Shown here: positions 12,682 through 14,397 of the stretch, one piece after another | Numbering within the stretch: position 1 is the first letter of the stretch | Layout: the number at the start of each line of letters is the position of its first letter | Assembly (NCBI RefSeq): GCF_000173615.1 | Contig: NZ_ABZS01000012.1 | Location: 1-14,397, forward strand | Length of the DNA: 14,397 bases | Direction: 5' to 3' | Source: Sulfurihydrogenibium yellowstonense SS-5 | Lineage (GTDB): Bacteria > Aquificota > Aquificia > Aquificales > Hydrogenothermaceae | Position numbers and translations under genes: made by a program | The notes under the pieces: generated by a model | The model's input: the letters and a program-made list of their open reading frames with translations, nothing else | Told to the model about the DNA's origin: nothing | Databases searched by the model: none

Positions 12682-14118
12682 ATGAAGAGAGTTAGATTTG
12701 CACCAAGTCCAACAGGTTATTTACATCTTGGAAATGCAAGAACAGCACTTTTTAATTACCTTTTTTCAAGACATGAAAACGCTACTTTTATACTCAGGAT
12801 TGAAGATACAGATTTAGAAAGGTCTAAAAAAGAATACGAAGAAATGCTTATGGAAGATTTAAAATGGATGGGGATTGAGTGGGACGAAGGTCCGGATGTG
12901 GGAGGTCCTCACGGTCTATACAGACAATCAGAAAGATTAGAAATATATGTGAAGTATGTTGATAAGCTTTTAAAGTCGGGCGATGCTTATTACTGCTACT
13001 GTACAGAAGAAGAGTTAGAGCAGGAGAGAGAAAAAGCTATTGCAGAAGGAAGACCTTACAGATATAGCGGAAAATGCAGAAATCTAACACCAGAAGAGAG
13101 AGCATTTTATGAAGGAAAGGGTATAAAACCGGTCGTAAGATTTAAAGTTCCGGATAAAACAGTGGTATTTGAAGATATCATTAGAGGCCATGTAGAGATA
13201 GATACAAAGGAATTTGGAGATTTTGTGATTGTAAGACAAGATGGTATGCCAGTTTATAACTTTGTAGTTGTTATAGATGATGCTTTGATGGGAATAACTC
13301 ACGTAATTAGAGGAGAAGACCATTTATCAAACACTCCAAAACAGATAGTAATATATGAAGCTCTTGGTTTTGCGATTCCACAATTTGCGCATCTGCCTAT
13401 AATTCTTGGAGAAGATAGAACAAAGCTATCAAAAAGACATGGAGCTGTGTCTGTTAGAGCATTAAAAGATGATGGATTTATTTCAGAGGCAGTATTTAAC
13501 TATTTATCATTACTTGGATGGCATCCAAAAGAAGAAAAAGAGATTTTATCAAAAGAGGAGATAATCAAACAGTTTAGAATTGAAGATGTGAATAAATCTC
13601 CGGCAATATTTGACAGAACAAAACTAAGATGGATGAACGGTGTATACATAAGAGAAATTCTTGATTTAGACGATTTAACAAAAAGAGCCATTCCATTTTT
13701 CGAAGGCTTTGGATACAAAGCTGACTATGAATTTTACAAAAAAGTTATTTCTGCAATCAGAGATAGCATCGAAACATTGATGGAAATCAAAGAAAGGGCT
13801 AAAGTCTTCTTTGTTGATGAGTTTCCATACACAGAAGAGATAGTTAATGAAGTAAAATCTGATGAGAATGTTTATAAAGTTGTAGAGATTTTTTATAACA
13901 AAATTAAAAACCTATCAGCTATTACAAAAGAAGATTTTAAAAACATCACAAAAGAGATTCAAAAAGAGTATGGCTACAAAGGAAAGGTTTTGTTCCATCC
14001 GATAAGAATCGCATTAACGGGAGAACCTTCCGGGGTTGGACTTGATTTACTCGTTGAAGTCATAGGCGTAGAAAGAGTCAAATTTAGATTAGAAAGATTT
14101 TTAGAATACTTTGGATGA
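12682..14118 (+). CDS. gltX: Glutamyl-tRNA synthetase
   Basis: This 478-residue class I aminoacyl-tRNA synthetase charges tRNA-Glu. The Rossmann fold opens with FAPSPTGYLHLGNARTALFN (6-25), holding the HIGH-type motif HLGN (15-18). The KMSKS-type motif is KLSKRHG (248-254). A zinc-knuckle pattern is present in the insertion: C105-x-C107, with Y128-x3-C132 downstream. The C-terminal helical anticodon-binding region runs from about 310 and ends in HPIRIALTGEPSGVGLDLLV (439-458), the standard GluRS finish. Length is typical. In lineages using GatCAB this enzyme often also mischarges tRNA-Gln, but discrimination cannot be judged here. The start has GGAGG 5 nt upstream; an earlier in-frame-looking ATG at 12678 is out of frame. 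Its TGA overlaps the next gene. Confidence 0.97.
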   Translation: MKRVRFAPSPTGYLHLGNARTALFNYLFSRHENATFILRIEDTDLERSKKEYEEMLMEDLKWMGIEWDEGPDVGGPHGLYRQSERLEIYVKYVDKLLKSGDAYYCYCTEEELEQEREKAIAEGRPYRYSGKCRNLTPEERAFYEGKGIKPVVRFKVPDKTVVFEDIIRGHVEIDTKEFGDFVIVRQDGMPVYNFVVVIDDALMGITHVIRGEDHLSNTPKQIVIYEALGFAIPQFAHLPIILGEDRTKLSKRHGAVSVRALKDDGFISEAVFNYLSLLGWHPKEEKEILSKEEIIKQFRIEDVNKSPAIFDRTKLRWMNGVYIREILDLDDLTKRAIPFFEGFGYKADYEFYKKVISAIRDSIETLMEIKERAKVFFVDEFPYTEEIVNEVKSDENVYKVVEIFYNKIKNLSAITKEDFKNITKEIQKEYGYKGKVLFHPIRIALTGEPSGVGLDLLVEVIGVERVKFRLERFLEYFG

Positions 14119-14397
14119 TGGATTTAAAACAGCTTAAAATTAGAATTTTAAAAGAAGACGATGATATGCTAACCATAGAAGAAATAGACAGATTGTTAAA
14201 CAACTCTGTAGAGCCAAAAGAAAAATGGTTCTACAGGGGTTTAAAACATATGTATGAAAATCACTATACAGAAGCTATAAAGTGGTTTCAGCTTGTAAAC
14301 GATAATTTATCAAGATATCTAATCTACTTAATAGCATTTAAACTAAAAGACGAATTCATCATGCAAGAATACAAAACAGACATTGAAAATTTAGATT
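14115..14397 (+). CDS. TPR-like protein, N-terminal part (3' end outside window)
   Basis: The frame opens at ATG 14115 (ATGA overlap with the gltX stop) or ATG 14118 (TGATG overlap), and stays open to the window end for about 94 codons. The visible protein starts MMDLKQLKIRILKEDDDMLT. It contains WFYRGLKHMYENHYTEAIKW, a helix-turn-helix pair that fits a TPR unit (aromatic near the start, Y-x5-A-x2 spacing), followed by a second, weaker helix pair. No signal peptide is present. Coupling to gltX suggests co-expression only. The function is not known. Confidence 0.75.
   Translation, partial: MMDLKQLKIRILKEDDDMLTIEEIDRLLNNSVEPKEKWFYRGLKHMYENHYTEAIKWFQLVNDNLSRYLIYLIAFKLKDEFIMQEYKTDIENLD

Overview
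This is a low-GC bacterial segment. Codon use is A/T-biased, Shine-Dalgarno sites are clear, and genes are packed with ATGA/TGATG stop-start overlaps or gaps of 2-4 nt. The closest match I can suggest from recall is a thermophilic Aquificota genome of the Sulfurihydrogenibium/Hydrogenothermaceae type. The dihydroorotase carries its metal ligands at almost the same positions as I remember for the Aquifex enzyme. The organism is an inference; no search was run.

Layout, left to right. (1) 2-1584 (+): the end of a TPR protein, coupled by ATGA to a sigma-54-dependent activator with an N-terminal PAS-like sensor and no receiver domain. (2) 1640-2981: a scrap zone with a degenerate dispersed repeat, the C-terminal end of an IS110-family transposase (- strand), and an IS256-family transposase (+ strand) broken by frameshifts and internal deletions. 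(3) 3040-4575 (-): an intact orphan AAA-ATPase/PD-(D/E)XK nuclease-like protein. (4) 4776-6185 (+): a GlcD-type FAD-linked oxidase, followed by a hairpin terminator. (5) 6552-8131 (-): pyrC (dihydroorotase) followed 2 nt later by a MIP18/PaaD-like Fe-S assembly protein. (6) 8600-12372 (+): an operon of uppP, trpC, polX, a small C-terminally membrane-anchored protein of unknown function, and possibly a 26-codon ORF. (7) 12682-14397 (+): gltX coupled to a TPR-like gene that runs off the window.

Most genes are housekeeping: pyrimidine synthesis, lipid-carrier recycling, tryptophan synthesis, DNA repair, and Glu-tRNA charging. The operon pairings look like the pathway-scrambled operons typical of this lineage rather than functional modules. 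No rRNA, tRNA, CRISPR array, riboswitch, origin or attachment site was seen.

The main structure not explained by genes is a family of intergenic repeats made of two mutually inverted arms. One arm runs GTCATTCTGAG to GAAGAATCTC. The other runs GATCCTTC to CTCAGGAT. Two of the clear copies and a third partial one also carry an AATTCATGAATT palindrome module. Copies lie at about 1640-1739, 6317-6450, 8312-8452 and 12412-12570. A second shared signal is an extended -10 element of the form ATGnTAAAAT before uppP, pyrC and the ATPase gene. I found no clearly new biological system. The best candidates for follow-up are the repeat family, the PolX-coupled membrane protein, the uncharacterised ATPase/nuclease and the PAS-sigma-54 activator.
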